Positions 26,391 to 35,460 of a stretch of 64,000 bases of DNA are shown one piece after another. This stretch comes from an uncultured Lysobacteraceae bacterium (lineage in GTDB: Bacteria > Pseudomonadota > Gammaproteobacteria > Xanthomonadales > Xanthomonadaceae). Under the pieces are notes generated by a model. That model was not told where the DNA came from. It saw only the letters and a list, made by a program, of their open reading frames with translations, and made no database searches. The stretch spans positions 11,080-75,079 of the forward strand of contig CAKZGB010000003.1 of NCBI GenBank assembly GCA_936911875.1. The letters are read 5' to 3'. A program made the position numbers and the translations under genes. Positions within the stretch are counted from its first letter, which is position 1, and each line of letters starts with the position of its first letter.

Positions 26391-27920
26391 ATGACCGCCA
26401 CGTTGCATAGCGCAAGACTCCCTCTTAAGGACGGCGACCAGCTCGCCGCCATTGACCTTGGCTCCAACAGCTTCCACATGGTCGTGGCGCGCTATCAGAT
26501 GGGACAGCTGCAGCTGCTCGATCGCATTCGCGAGCCCGTCCGCATGGCCGAGGGTCTGGACCGCAAAGGCAATCTGTCCGATGACGCGCGCCGCCGCGCT
26601 TTAGACTGTCTTGACCGCTTCGGCCAACGTCTGCGCGATATTCCTCCATCGCAAGTTCGTGCTGTCGCCACCAACACCGTGCGTCGCCTGGCCGAGCCGG
26701 CCGCGTTTCTTGCCCGCGCCGAAAAGGCCTTAGGCCACCCTGTCGAAGTGATTGCCGGCCGTGAAGAAGCGCGTCTCGTGTATCTGGGTGTCGCGCATGC
26801 GCAACCGCCCAAAGACGGCCAACTGCGTTTGGTTATGGACATCGGCGGCGGTTCCACGGAATGCATCATCGGTAACGGTTACGAGCCGCTGGAGCGCGAA
26901 TCGGTACAGCTGGGCTGTGTCGCTTCAACCAAACGCTTTTTCGGCAACGGCAAACTTTCGCGCAAAAAATACCGCGAAGCACTTGATGATGTCGCCGCCG
27001 AGTTCCAGCAGTTTGCCGGCGTCTACCGCGATCTGGGCTGGGAGGAAGCGATCGGCTCGTCGGGCACGATTAAAGCCATCGGCAAGATTTGCCAGAATAT
27101 GAATCTCACCAAGGGCGCCATCACAGCCGAGGCACTGCCTGCATTCCGTGATCGGCTGCTGCTCGCCGACAGCATCGACGAGATCGAGTTGCCCGGCCTC
27201 AATGACGATCGCCGCCCGGTGATTGCCGGCGGTCTGCTCATTGTCGAAGCAGCCTTCCGCACATTGGGATTGCAGCGCATGATGGTTTCCAAGGCGGCCC
27301 TGCGCGAAGGCGTTCTGTACGACATGCTCGAACGCGGCAGCCATCAGGATCCGCGGGACGGCGCTGTCGATGCGCTGATGACGCGCTTTAGCGTCGATCG
27401 CGCACAAGTCGAACGTGTGCAGGCGACAGTATTGCGTCTGTTTGATCAGGTCGCAGGTGACTGGGGCTTGGATGCCGACGACCGTGTTTTGCTGGAGCGC
27501 GCTGTGCGTCTGCACGAGATCGGTCTGGGTATCGCGCACAGCGGCTACCACACGCATGGTGCCTACGTGCTGGAGAATGCCGATATCGAAGGCTTCTCGC
27601 GCCAGCAGCAGCAATTCCTGGCCAGTCTGGTCGCCACGCATCGCCGCAAGGTCTCCAAGAATGCGTTTGATGCCCTGCCCGATCGGCTGGTACCGGCCGC
27701 ACGTCGTTGCGCCGCCCTGTTGCGGCTGGCCGTGCTGTTCCAGCGCGGACATACGGACATCGTGATTCCGCGACTGGATTTGCGCGCCTCGGGCAACGTC
27801 ATGCGCATGCAACTGGATGCCGGCTGGTACGGCGACCGACCGCTGCTGCGCTCAGACCTGACCGATGAGATCAGAGACATCGAAGCGCTGGGCATGCGGC
27901 TCGAGATCACCGCGGTTTAA
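26391..27920 (+). CDS. ppx: Exopolyphosphatase (Ppx/GppA family)
   Basis: The 509-residue protein has the ASKHA phosphate-binding motifs AAIDLGSNSFHMVVA and LVMDIGGGSTECIIG, the catalytic-Glu region in IAGREEARLVYLGV, and a C-terminal HD-like helical domain (HEIGLGIAHSGYHTHGAYVLEN). Length matches full-size Ppx rather than short GppA-only forms. It removes terminal phosphates from polyphosphate. It follows ppk in the same orientation as the last gene of the apparent phoB-phoR-ppk-ppx operon. Confidence 0.95.
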   Translation: MTATLHSARLPLKDGDQLAAIDLGSNSFHMVVARYQMGQLQLLDRIREPVRMAEGLDRKGNLSDDARRRALDCLDRFGQRLRDIPPSQVRAVATNTVRRLAEPAAFLARAEKALGHPVEVIAGREEARLVYLGVAHAQPPKDGQLRLVMDIGGGSTECIIGNGYEPLERESVQLGCVASTKRFFGNGKLSRKKYREALDDVAAEFQQFAGVYRDLGWEEAIGSSGTIKAIGKICQNMNLTKGAITAEALPAFRDRLLLADSIDEIELPGLNDDRRPVIAGGLLIVEAAFRTLGLQRMMVSKAALREGVLYDMLERGSHQDPRDGAVDALMTRFSVDRAQVERVQATVLRLFDQVAGDWGLDADDRVLLERAVRLHEIGLGIAHSGYHTHGAYVLENADIEGFSRQQQQFLASLVATHRRKVSKNAFDALPDRLVPAARRCAALLRLAVLFQRGHTDIVIPRLDLRASGNVMRMQLDAGWYGDRPLLRSDLTDEIRDIEALGMRLEITAV

Positions 27921-27936
27921 ACTCCGACGGAAACCG

Positions 27937-27954
27937 TTGTCACAGAACTGACAC
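27937..27954 (+). promoter_or_regulatory. Pho box before the glycosyltransferase/PAP2 pair
   Basis: TTGTCACAGAACTGACAC has the 7-4-7 repeat layout of a Pho box (TTGTCAC, AGAA, CTGACAC), with 10 of 14 repeat positions matching the CTGTCAT consensus. It lies 62 nt before the glycosyltransferase start, in the only gap after ppx. A convincing -10 at the expected distance was not found (CACGAT at 27963 is the best). Confidence 0.6.
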
Positions 27955-28015
27955 GCGGCTGCCACGATCAGTTCATCTGCCCTAGTCAGGCTATGCTCAT
28001 ATGGAGTCCAAGCCG

Positions 28016-29185
28016 ATGCGCTATGCACTGATTAGCGAAACCTATCCGCCCGAAATCAACGGCGTTGCCCTGACGGTGCAGAGCCTCGAGCAAGGTTTGC
28101 GTCAGCGCGGTCACGAGGTGCAACTGATTCGCCCGAAACAACGCGATGAAGCAGCTGCCCTCGCCGAAAGTGTCACACCTGCAGAGCACCTCCTGACGGT
28201 GCCGAGTTTGCCGGTACCCAAGTATCCGCAACTGCGCTTCGGACTGCCTTCGACCAATCGCCTATTGAAACTGTGGAAGGCCGCGCGACCCGACGCGGTC
28301 TACGTCGCGACTGAAGGTCCGCTGGGTTGGAGTGCGCTGAGAGCGGCCAAGATACTCGGGATTCCGGCAGTCACCGGATTTCATACGCGTTTTGACGAGT
28401 ACATGCGCGATTATGGCGTCGGTTTCATGCGCCCGTTGGCCGTGTCGTGGATGCGTCGCTTCCATAACCGTGCGGCCCGCACGTTGGTCCCTACCCGTGA
28501 GCTGCAACGCGAACTGCAGGAACTGGGATTCGAAGGCGTCGACTGCCTGCCGCGCGCTGTCGATTGCAACCGCTTCACTCCGCAGCGTCGCGATGCTTCC
28601 TTGCGCACGCAATGGGGCCTAGGCCGTCACGATCTCGCAGTCGTCTATCTGGGACGTATTGCTGCAGAGAAGAATCTTCAGCTGTCCATCAACGCCTTTC
28701 GCGCGTTGCAGATGCAACGCCCGGATGCGCGCTACATCTGGATCGGCGACGGTCCCAAGCGCGCTGAAATTGAAGCCGAAAATCCGGACTTCATTTTTAC
28801 CGGCACGCTGCGCGGCACCGAACTGGCAACGGCATTGGCCAGTTGCGATCTGTTCGTGTTTCCCTCGCGCTCGGAAACCTTCGGTAATGTCACGCTCGAA
28901 GCGATGGCCAGCGGCGTTCCGACGATCGCGTTCGATTACGGTTCCGCACACGAATTTTTGCGTCATCGCATTCACGGCGAAGTGCTGCCGGTCGATGATG
29001 ACAACGGCTTTACCGACGCCGTAGTGCGTCTGGGTCTGGATGACACACGGCGGCCGGCAATGGGGCTGGCCGCCCGACAAGCCATGGAAAAGCTGCGACC
29101 CGAACAGGTCGCTGCCGACCTGGATTCCATGTTGTGCGGGTTGGCCGTCAAAGGGGATCATGATGCAAAAGCTGCACTGGCATAG
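28016..29185 (+). CDS. GT4-family glycosyltransferase, lipid type (SqdX/MgtA-like)
   Basis: The 389-residue protein has the GT-B fold signature of GT4 enzymes: ISETYPPEINGVALTVQSL near the N-terminus, a donor-binding domain with VYLGRIAAEKNL, and the E-x7-E motif in SRSETFGNVTLEAMASGVP. The wording is closest to the group of glycosyltransferases that put sugars on diacylglycerol or phosphatidylinositol. I prefer the ATG at 28016, with GGAG about 10 nt before it, over the ATG at 28001. A Pho box lies upstream and a PAP2 phosphatase overlaps downstream. A role in replacing phospholipids with glycolipids during phosphate starvation is an inference from that context. Confidence 0.82.
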   Translation: MRYALISETYPPEINGVALTVQSLEQGLRQRGHEVQLIRPKQRDEAAALAESVTPAEHLLTVPSLPVPKYPQLRFGLPSTNRLLKLWKAARPDAVYVATEGPLGWSALRAAKILGIPAVTGFHTRFDEYMRDYGVGFMRPLAVSWMRRFHNRAARTLVPTRELQRELQELGFEGVDCLPRAVDCNRFTPQRRDASLRTQWGLGRHDLAVVYLGRIAAEKNLQLSINAFRALQMQRPDARYIWIGDGPKRAEIEAENPDFIFTGTLRGTELATALASCDLFVFPSRSETFGNVTLEAMASGVPTIAFDYGSAHEFLRHRIHGEVLPVDDDNGFTDAVVRLGLDDTRRPAMGLAARQAMEKLRPEQVAADLDSMLCGLAVKGDHDAKAALA

Positions 29186-29711
29186 CGGCTGGGTACGTCG
29201 CGAACACGAATGGTGCGTGAGCGCCAACCGCGCCGGCGGCATTGACCGCTCGCGCCGTTACTTTGCCACCGTCTCCCGCTGGGGCGATGGCCCTGCCTGG
29301 TACGGCCTGATGGCTGCACTGTTTGCCTTTGGTGGCGGCCGCGGGGCACAGGCGGCATTGCACATGGCCTTGCTTGGCGCGGTCTCGCTGATTCTCTACA
29401 AGGTGCTGAAACGCTGGACCCGTCGGCCGCGTCCATTCGCTGCCGATGGTCGCATCCGGGCTTGGGTCGCCCCACTCGATGAATTCTCGTTCCCGTCGGG
29501 TCATACCTTGCACGCCGTCGGCTTTACGATCATTGCCTGCGCGTATTTCCCGACTTTGGCCCTGATTCTGGTGCCGTTCTCGGTTAGCGTGGCCCTCTCG
29601 CGCGTCGTGCTCGGACTGCATTACCCGTCCGATGTACTGGCCGCCACCGCCATCGGCATGAGCCTCGCCTCACTGACCTTGTGGCTGGTTCCCGGAGTGA
29701 CGTTGTTCTAA
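29160..29711 (+). CDS. PAP2-family membrane phosphatase
   Basis: The 183-residue membrane protein carries the three acid-phosphatase motifs: KRWTRRPRP, PSGH (in FSFPSGHTLHAVG) and SRVVLGLHYPSD. The start at 29160 has AAGGGG just upstream and lies inside the end of the glycosyltransferase gene (26-nt overlap), so expression is coupled. Such enzymes dephosphorylate phosphatidate or undecaprenyl pyrophosphate. With the glycosyltransferase, supply of diacylglycerol for glycolipid synthesis is a reasonable guess. Confidence 0.9.
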   Translation: MMQKLHWHSGWVRREHEWCVSANRAGGIDRSRRYFATVSRWGDGPAWYGLMAALFAFGGGRGAQAALHMALLGAVSLILYKVLKRWTRRPRPFAADGRIRAWVAPLDEFSFPSGHTLHAVGFTIIACAYFPTLALILVPFSVSVALSRVVLGLHYPSDVLAATAIGMSLASLTLWLVPGVTLF

Positions 29712-29728
29712 GCCCGTACAATGGGCCC

Positions 29729-30592
29729 ATGAATTATCGCCACGCCTTTCACGCCGGCAACCACGCCGACGTTCTGAAACACCTGACCGTTGTCGGCCTG
29801 CTGCAGGCCCTGACACAAAAAGACACGCCGCTGTTTGCCGCCGATACGCATGCCGGTCGCGGCCTGTACAGCATGGTCAGCTCCAGCGCACAAAAAACCG
29901 GCGAGGCCGAGGCCGGCATTGGACGTTTACTGGCCGAAGCGCCTGCGGACCCGTTGATTCACGACTATTTGCAGGTGGTGCGCAATGCCCGCCAGCAGAC
30001 CGGTGACATGACAGTCTATCCGGGTTCGCCCTGGTTGCTCAGCCATCTCACCCGCCCGCAGGATCGTCTCGGTTTTGTCGAGCTGCACGATGAGGAAGCC
30101 GCTGTCCTGCAATCCAACTTTGCCGGCGACCGTCGCGTCACGGTGCGCCATGGCGATGGCTATGCGGCCATGCGTGCGCTACTGCCACCACGCATTGGTG
30201 CGGAGCGCATCAATCGCGGACTGGTACTGATCGACCCGCCGTTCGAGAAACAGCTCGGCGAGTTCGATGACATCATCGCGGCGTTGCGTGATGCACTCGA
30301 ACGTTGGCCCTTGGGCTGCTTTGCCGTGTGGTATCCGATCAAGCTGCAACGCTCGCTGCAACCCTTTATGCGGCGCTGCGAAGCGCTCCCGGCACGCAAC
30401 GTCTTACGTGCGGAACTGTTGGTACGGGCCGCCGATTCGCCGCTGCGCATGAACGGCAGCGGCATGGTCATCGTCAATGCGCCGTGGCAACTGGATACCC
30501 GGTTGCGCACGGCGCTAGCGAAACTGGCGCCGATTCTGACCGATGGCCCGGGCGCCGATTCGCTGGTCAGTTGGGTCCGACAGCCGGCCTGA
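29729..30592 (+). CDS. rlmJ: 23S rRNA (adenine2030-N6)-methyltransferase
   Basis: The 287-residue protein begins MNYRHAFHAGNHADVLKHLTV, the RlmJ/ComJ signature. It has the catalytic motif IDPPFE (DPPF/Y type) and the length of E. coli RlmJ. It methylates A2030 of 23S rRNA. The ATG at 29729 is used, since the 16-residue extension from 29681 overlaps the PAP2 gene and is not family-like. Its 3' end overlaps the convergent CDF transporter gene by 26 nt. Confidence 0.94.
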   Translation: MNYRHAFHAGNHADVLKHLTVVGLLQALTQKDTPLFAADTHAGRGLYSMVSSSAQKTGEAEAGIGRLLAEAPADPLIHDYLQVVRNARQQTGDMTVYPGSPWLLSHLTRPQDRLGFVELHDEEAAVLQSNFAGDRRVTVRHGDGYAAMRALLPPRIGAERINRGLVLIDPPFEKQLGEFDDIIAALRDALERWPLGCFAVWYPIKLQRSLQPFMRRCEALPARNVLRAELLVRAADSPLRMNGSGMVIVNAPWQLDTRLRTALAKLAPILTDGPGADSLVSWVRQPA

Positions 30593-31490
30593 TTTCCGGC
30601 TCAAAGAAGCTAAAGCGAATCTCACCGAACTGCGTCTTCATGGCGCGCTCGATGCGATTGATTTCGTCAGTCAGCTCCTGGGCGGTCTGCAAGCCCTGCA
30701 TCTCGGCTTGCACGGAGACCATCGCTTCATTGCCCAACTGCAGCGTGATCAGACTGATCACGTGTTTGATAGATGGCTGCTTTTCAATGAATGCGCGGAT
30801 CTCGGCCTGGCGATACGGCTCCAGGGACTGACCGATCAGCATGGCCTTGACCTCGCGGGCCACGAACACCGCCACCAGGATCAGCAGGGCACCAATCATC
30901 AGCGTGCCGATGGCATCCCAGATCGGGTTGCCGGTGAACACGGACATCAGCACGGCAAACAGAGCAAAGATCAGACCCAGCAGGGCGGCCAGATCTTCGC
31001 CGAAGATAACGACGAGTTCAGCCTGACGGCTTTCGCGGAACCAGCGATAGATACTGCGGCCGTTGCGGGATTTGGTCACTTCCTGCAGACAGGCGCGCAT
31101 CGAAATCGATTCGGCGATGATGGCGAACACCAGCACGCCGGCGGCCCACCACCACTGGCGCAGAGGCTCAGGATTCTCAAGCTTGTGGATGCCTTCGTAC
31201 AGTGAATAGATGCCGCCGACGGTAAACAGCATCACTGCAACCAGAAACGACCAGAAATAGATTTCCTTGCCGTGGCCGAGCGGGTATTCATCGGTCGGTG
31301 GAAGCGCGGATTTGCGCAGACCCAGTAGTAACAGCAACTGATTTCCGCAGTCCGCCAGCGAGTGAACCGTTTCTGCCAGCATCGCGGTCGAGCCGGTCAC
31401 GAAGGCGGCTACGCCCTTGGCCACTGCAATTGCAAAGTTTGCACCCAAGGCGAAAATAATCGCCCGCTTGGAATCACCACCACCGGCCAT
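30567..31490 (-). CDS. Cation diffusion facilitator transporter (ZnT9-like subgroup)
   Basis: The 307-residue protein has about six membrane segments, the metal-site motif in ETVHSLADCGNQ (TM2), and a second in IFGEDLAALLGL (TM5). A cytoplasmic C-terminal domain follows. The family moves divalent cations out of the cytoplasm by proton exchange. The Glu-Asp pair in TM5 differs from the His/Asp of classic Zn/Cd exporters and fits the SLC30A9-like subgroup, so the substrate is left open. It is monocistronic and convergent with rlmJ. Confidence 0.9.
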   Translation of the reverse strand: MAGGGDSKRAIIFALGANFAIAVAKGVAAFVTGSTAMLAETVHSLADCGNQLLLLLGLRKSALPPTDEYPLGHGKEIYFWSFLVAVMLFTVGGIYSLYEGIHKLENPEPLRQWWWAAGVLVFAIIAESISMRACLQEVTKSRNGRSIYRWFRESRQAELVVIFGEDLAALLGLIFALFAVLMSVFTGNPIWDAIGTLMIGALLILVAVFVAREVKAMLIGQSLEPYRQAEIRAFIEKQPSIKHVISLITLQLGNEAMVSVQAEMQGLQTAQELTDEINRIERAMKTQFGEIRFSFFEPEIRPAVGPN

Positions 31491-31577
31491 GCTTTGCCCT
31501 CAATCTTGATAACGGAATTTGCCTATTCTAGCGTGCACCGGGCGGCTGCCCGATCTCCCTTGGTAAAATGATCGGCT

Positions 31578-34500
31578 ATGCCACCGATTCCCACGCCTTC
31601 ACTGCCGCAAAAAGGCCATAAACGGGCCCTCTGGCGGAGCCCCGCGACCCGCACCGGTCTGGCTCTGGAGTTCCTGCAGGCGGCTCGGACCCTCGAACGC
31701 CCACTGCTGGTGGTCGCCCGTGACAGTGCGCATGCGCATCAGCTCGAGGCCGATCTGTTAGCACTGACCGAGACGGAATCGGATTTACCTGTGCTCGCGT
31801 TTCCGGATTGGGAGACGCTGCCCTACGATGTCTTCAGTCCGCATCCGCAAGTGGTGTCGCAACGGTTAGCCGTACTGCGTCAGTTGCCGGCGCTTTCGCG
31901 CGGCGTCGTGATCGCGCCGGTGCAGACCTTGCTGCAACGGATTGCACCACCTACGTTTTTGGCCGGCGGCAGTTTCGATCTGCGACATGGACAACGCCTG
32001 AGCCTGGAGGCCGAGCGTCTGCGTCTCGAGTCGGCAGGATATCGCGCTGTTCCGCAGGTGATGGATCCGGGTGATTTTGCCGTGCGCGGCGGTCTACTCG
32101 ATGTGTATCCGATGGGTACCGAGCAACCCTTCCGCATCGAGCTGTTCGATGACGAGATCGATTCGATCCGTCATTTCGATCCGGAGTCGCAACGTTCTCT
32201 CGATCGGCTCGAGACGCTGCAGATTCTGCCCGGTCGCGAAATTCCGCTCGATGACTTGAATCGTCGCCGCGTGCTCGATCGCCTGCGTGACCGCTTCGAC
32301 ATTGATACACGCCGTTCGGTGCTCTATCGCGATCTGCGCGATGGCCATGCGCCTGCGGGTATCGAATACTATCTGCCGCTGTTTTTCGAAGAGACGGCCT
32401 CGCTGCTCGATTATTTTGCCGACGAGTGCATGCCGGCCCTGGACGACGGTGTGTTCGCGCAGGCCGAGGCCTTCCTGCTGCAAGTGGCGTCACGATACGA
32501 GCAACGCCGTCACGATGTCGAGCGTCCGATTCTGCCGCCCTCCGAGCTGTTCCATTCCTTAGATTCGCTGCGGCAACGCTTTAACGCTCTGCAACGCATC
32601 GAAGTGATCCCGGGCGGCGATCCGTTATGGGAACAGGCCAAGCCCATCGGCGTGGTTGCAGCGCCTGATCTCGCCATCGGTAATCGCGAAGGCCGGACCG
32701 GCGATGCCCTGCGCTCGTTCCTGTCGAGCTATCCCGGTCGCGTGCTGATTGCCGCCGACAGTGCCGGTCGACGCGAGACCTTGCTCGATATTCTGCATAG
32801 CGCCGAATTGTCACCGGCAACGGTCAACGATTGGGCGTCATGGCACGCCGGCAATGATCGCTTTGCCTTGACGGTATTGCCGATCGAAGACGGCTTTGCA
32901 ATCCAACAGCCCGCAATCACGGTTCTGACCGAGCGCCAGCTGTTCCCCGACCGCATCACGCCGATCCGTCGTCGCGGCAAGCGCGTGCGCGATCCCGAGG
33001 GACTGATCCGTGATCTCGGTGAGCTGGAGCCCGGCGCGCCCATCGTGCATGAGGATCATGGTGTCGGCCGTTATCGCGGCCTGACGGTGCTCGAAGCCGG
33101 CGGCGTTCGCGGTGAGTTTCTGGAGATTGAGTACGCCAAGGGCGATCGCCTGTACGTGCCGGTCACGCAGCTGCACCTGATCAATCGCTACTCCGGTGCG
33201 TCACCGGAAACGGCGCCGCTGCACAGCCTAGGTGGCGAACAATGGACCAAGGCACGCCGCAAGGCCGCTGAAAAAGTTCGTGACGTCGCTGCTGAATTGC
33301 TGGCCATTCAAGCCAAACGTCACGCGCGCGAAGGCCTGTCCATGCCCATCGATCGGGCCATGTACGAAACGTTCGCGGCCGGCTTCGCCTTCGAAGAAAC
33401 GCCGGATCAGCATGCGGCCATTCAAGCGGTGTTGCGCGATCTGGATTCATCACAGCCCATGGATCGCGTGGTGTGTGGCGACGTCGGTTTCGGCAAGACA
33501 GAAGTCGCGGTGCGTGCTGCCTTTGCCGCCGCCTCGGCCGGACGTCAGGTTGCATTGTTAGTGCCGACAACCTTGCTGGCCGAGCAGCACTTCGGCAATC
33601 TGCAGGATCGATTGGCCGATTGGCCGATCAAGGTTGAGGTACTGTCGCGCTTTAAAACCGCCAAAGAAACTAAAGAGGCCTTGGCCCGCGTTGAGAACGG
33701 CAGTGTCGACATCATCGTCGGAACGCACAAGCTGCTCTCGCCCGATGTGCGCTTCCGCAATCTGGGGCTGGTGATTGTCGACGAGGAACAACGCTTTGGT
33801 GTGCGTCAAAAAGAAGCGCTCAAGGCCTTGCGCGCCAATGTGCACTTACTGACACTGACGGCCACGCCAATTCCGCGGACGCTCAACATGGCGATGGCCG
33901 GACTGCGCGATCTCTCCATCATCGCCACGCCACCGGCTAACCGCATGGCGGTGCAGACCACCATCGCCCATTGGGATGATGAGTTGTTGCGCGATGCCTT
34001 CGCCCGTGAACTCTCGCGCGGTGGTCAGGTGTATTTCCTGCACAACGATGTCGAAAGCATTGGCCGCATGCAGCGCCAGTTGCAGGAACTGGTGCCCGAG
34101 GCCCGCATCGGTGTGGCCCATGGTCAGATGCACGAGCGCGATCTCGAACGCGTCATGGGCGACTTCCATCACCAGCGTCATAACGTACTGCTCGCCACGA
34201 CGATTATTGAATCCGGCATCGACATCCCGAATGCCAATACGATCATCATCAATCGTGCCGACCGATTCGGTTTGGCGCAGTTGCATCAGTTGCGCGGACG
34301 GGTCGGACGCTCACATCACCGCGCCTTTGCGTATCTGCTGGTGCCCGAGCAACGGGCCATGACCGCCGATGCACGCAAGCGTCTCGATGCAATTGCCTCG
34401 ATGGATGAGCTGGGCGCCGGTTTTGCCCTCTCCACTCACGATCTCGAGATCCGCGGCGCCGGCGAACTGCTGGGCGAGGATCAATCCGGGCAAATGGCCG

Positions 34501-35036
34501 AGATCGGTTTCACCTTGTATACCGAGTTGCTCGAACGCGCCGTGCAGTCGATCCGTAACGGCGAGTTGCCGGCCGACGATGTGCTGACATCGCGCAGCAC
34601 CGACGTGGAACTGCATTCGCCGGCTCTGATTCCGGAGACCTATGTCGCCGATGTGCATACGCGTCTGATGCTGTACAAGCGCATCAGTTCGGCCCGCGAT
34701 GACGAACAACTGCGCGAACTGCAGGTTGAGATGATCGATCGCTTCGGTTTGCTGCCCGATCCGGTGCGCACGCTGTTCCACGCCCATGCGTTGCGCCGCA
34801 TCGCCGAGCCCATGGGCATCCGCAAGATTGACTGGGGCCCGAACGGTGGCCGTATTGTGTTCGGCGACAAGCCCAATATCGATACCTTGTCACTGATTCA
34901 ATTAATGCAAAGCAAATCCGCGAATTTCCGGATGGAAGGATCGAACCAGCTCCGCATTACACTGGAAATCGTAGAGTTGCCGGCCCGCGTCGAATCCGCG
35001 ACCGTGCTGCTGCAGTCTCTGAGGACCAAACCATGA
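31578..35036 (+). CDS. mfd: Transcription-repair coupling factor
   Basis: The 1152-residue protein has the UvrB-like N-terminal domains, the RNA-polymerase interaction domain (about residues 490-560: LEPGAPIVHEDHGVGRYRG), a RecG-like helicase with Walker A GDVGFGKTEV and DEEQ box (VIVDEEQRFG), and motifs ATPIPRTLNMAM and HQLRGRVGRS. A C-terminal regulatory domain is present. It removes stalled RNA polymerase and recruits UvrA. The next gene, a small lipoprotein, overlaps the stop (ATGA). Confidence 0.98.
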   Translation: MPPIPTPSLPQKGHKRALWRSPATRTGLALEFLQAARTLERPLLVVARDSAHAHQLEADLLALTETESDLPVLAFPDWETLPYDVFSPHPQVVSQRLAVLRQLPALSRGVVIAPVQTLLQRIAPPTFLAGGSFDLRHGQRLSLEAERLRLESAGYRAVPQVMDPGDFAVRGGLLDVYPMGTEQPFRIELFDDEIDSIRHFDPESQRSLDRLETLQILPGREIPLDDLNRRRVLDRLRDRFDIDTRRSVLYRDLRDGHAPAGIEYYLPLFFEETASLLDYFADECMPALDDGVFAQAEAFLLQVASRYEQRRHDVERPILPPSELFHSLDSLRQRFNALQRIEVIPGGDPLWEQAKPIGVVAAPDLAIGNREGRTGDALRSFLSSYPGRVLIAADSAGRRETLLDILHSAELSPATVNDWASWHAGNDRFALTVLPIEDGFAIQQPAITVLTERQLFPDRITPIRRRGKRVRDPEGLIRDLGELEPGAPIVHEDHGVGRYRGLTVLEAGGVRGEFLEIEYAKGDRLYVPVTQLHLINRYSGASPETAPLHSLGGEQWTKARRKAAEKVRDVAAELLAIQAKRHAREGLSMPIDRAMYETFAAGFAFEETPDQHAAIQAVLRDLDSSQPMDRVVCGDVGFGKTEVAVRAAFAAASAGRQVALLVPTTLLAEQHFGNLQDRLADWPIKVEVLSRFKTAKETKEALARVENGSVDIIVGTHKLLSPDVRFRNLGLVIVDEEQRFGVRQKEALKALRANVHLLTLTATPIPRTLNMAMAGLRDLSIIATPPANRMAVQTTIAHWDDELLRDAFARELSRGGQVYFLHNDVESIGRMQRQLQELVPEARIGVAHGQMHERDLERVMGDFHHQRHNVLLATTIIESGIDIPNANTIIINRADRFGLAQLHQLRGRVGRSHHRAFAYLLVPEQRAMTADARKRLDAIASMDELGAGFALSTHDLEIRGAGELLGEDQSGQMAEIGFTLYTELLERAVQSIRNGELPADDVLTSRSTDVELHSPALIPETYVADVHTRLMLYKRISSARDDEQLRELQVEMIDRFGLLPDPVRTLFHAHALRRIAEPMGIRKIDWGPNGGRIVFGDKPNIDTLSLIQLMQSKSANFRMEGSNQLRITLEIVELPARVESATVLLQSLRTKP

Positions 35037-35425
35037 TCAACATCCGTTCTGTTACTGCTGCCGCTGTCGTGGCCGTATTGCTGTCGGCCTGCGCCACCGG
35101 CAATGCACCCGGCGTCCGCAAAGATCGCATCGTGAAGTTGGGCAAGATGACCGTGCTGGGTTATACACAAACCGCCGTATTGCCCGATGGTTCGCGCCTG
35201 ACGTACATCAGCACCACCAACGATTCGCGCTGCAAGCCGAAGGTGCAATGCGTTTGGGCCGGCAAGGCCGATGCCAATTTCCGCTACACGCCGGTCAATG
35301 GTGCTGCGTACAACTTCACCATGGAAATCCCGCGCCAGCTGCATCGTCAGGTAGGCCGCTACAACATGGAACTGATTTCCATTGAGCCCTACGCCACGCC
35401 GCCGGCGGTGGTGATCTTCCGCTAA
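35033..35425 (+). CDS. Small lipoprotein of unknown function
   Basis: The 130-residue protein has a lipoprotein signal (VVAVLLSAC with Cys as lipidation site). The mature part contains two cysteines in SRCKPKVQCVWAGKADANF, a motif I recall from uncharacterised periplasmic beta-sandwich-like proteins, but I cannot name the family. It overlaps the mfd stop by ATGA, so it is translated from the mfd message. No function is assigned. Confidence 0.8.
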   Translation: MINIRSVTAAAVVAVLLSACATGNAPGVRKDRIVKLGKMTVLGYTQTAVLPDGSRLTYISTTNDSRCKPKVQCVWAGKADANFRYTPVNGAAYNFTMEIPRQLHRQVGRYNMELISIEPYATPPAVVIFR

Positions 35426-35430
35426 ATGAA

Positions 35431-35460
35431 AATGGCCGGCGAGATGCCGGCCATTGCTTT
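35431..35460. terminator. Terminator between mfd-lipoprotein unit and rlmKL
   Basis: A perfect 10-bp stem AATGGCCGGC/GCCGGCCATT with a GAGAT loop lies between convergent genes. The plus strand continues GCTTT and the minus strand TTCATTT, so U-runs are poor on both sides. Confidence 0.65.
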
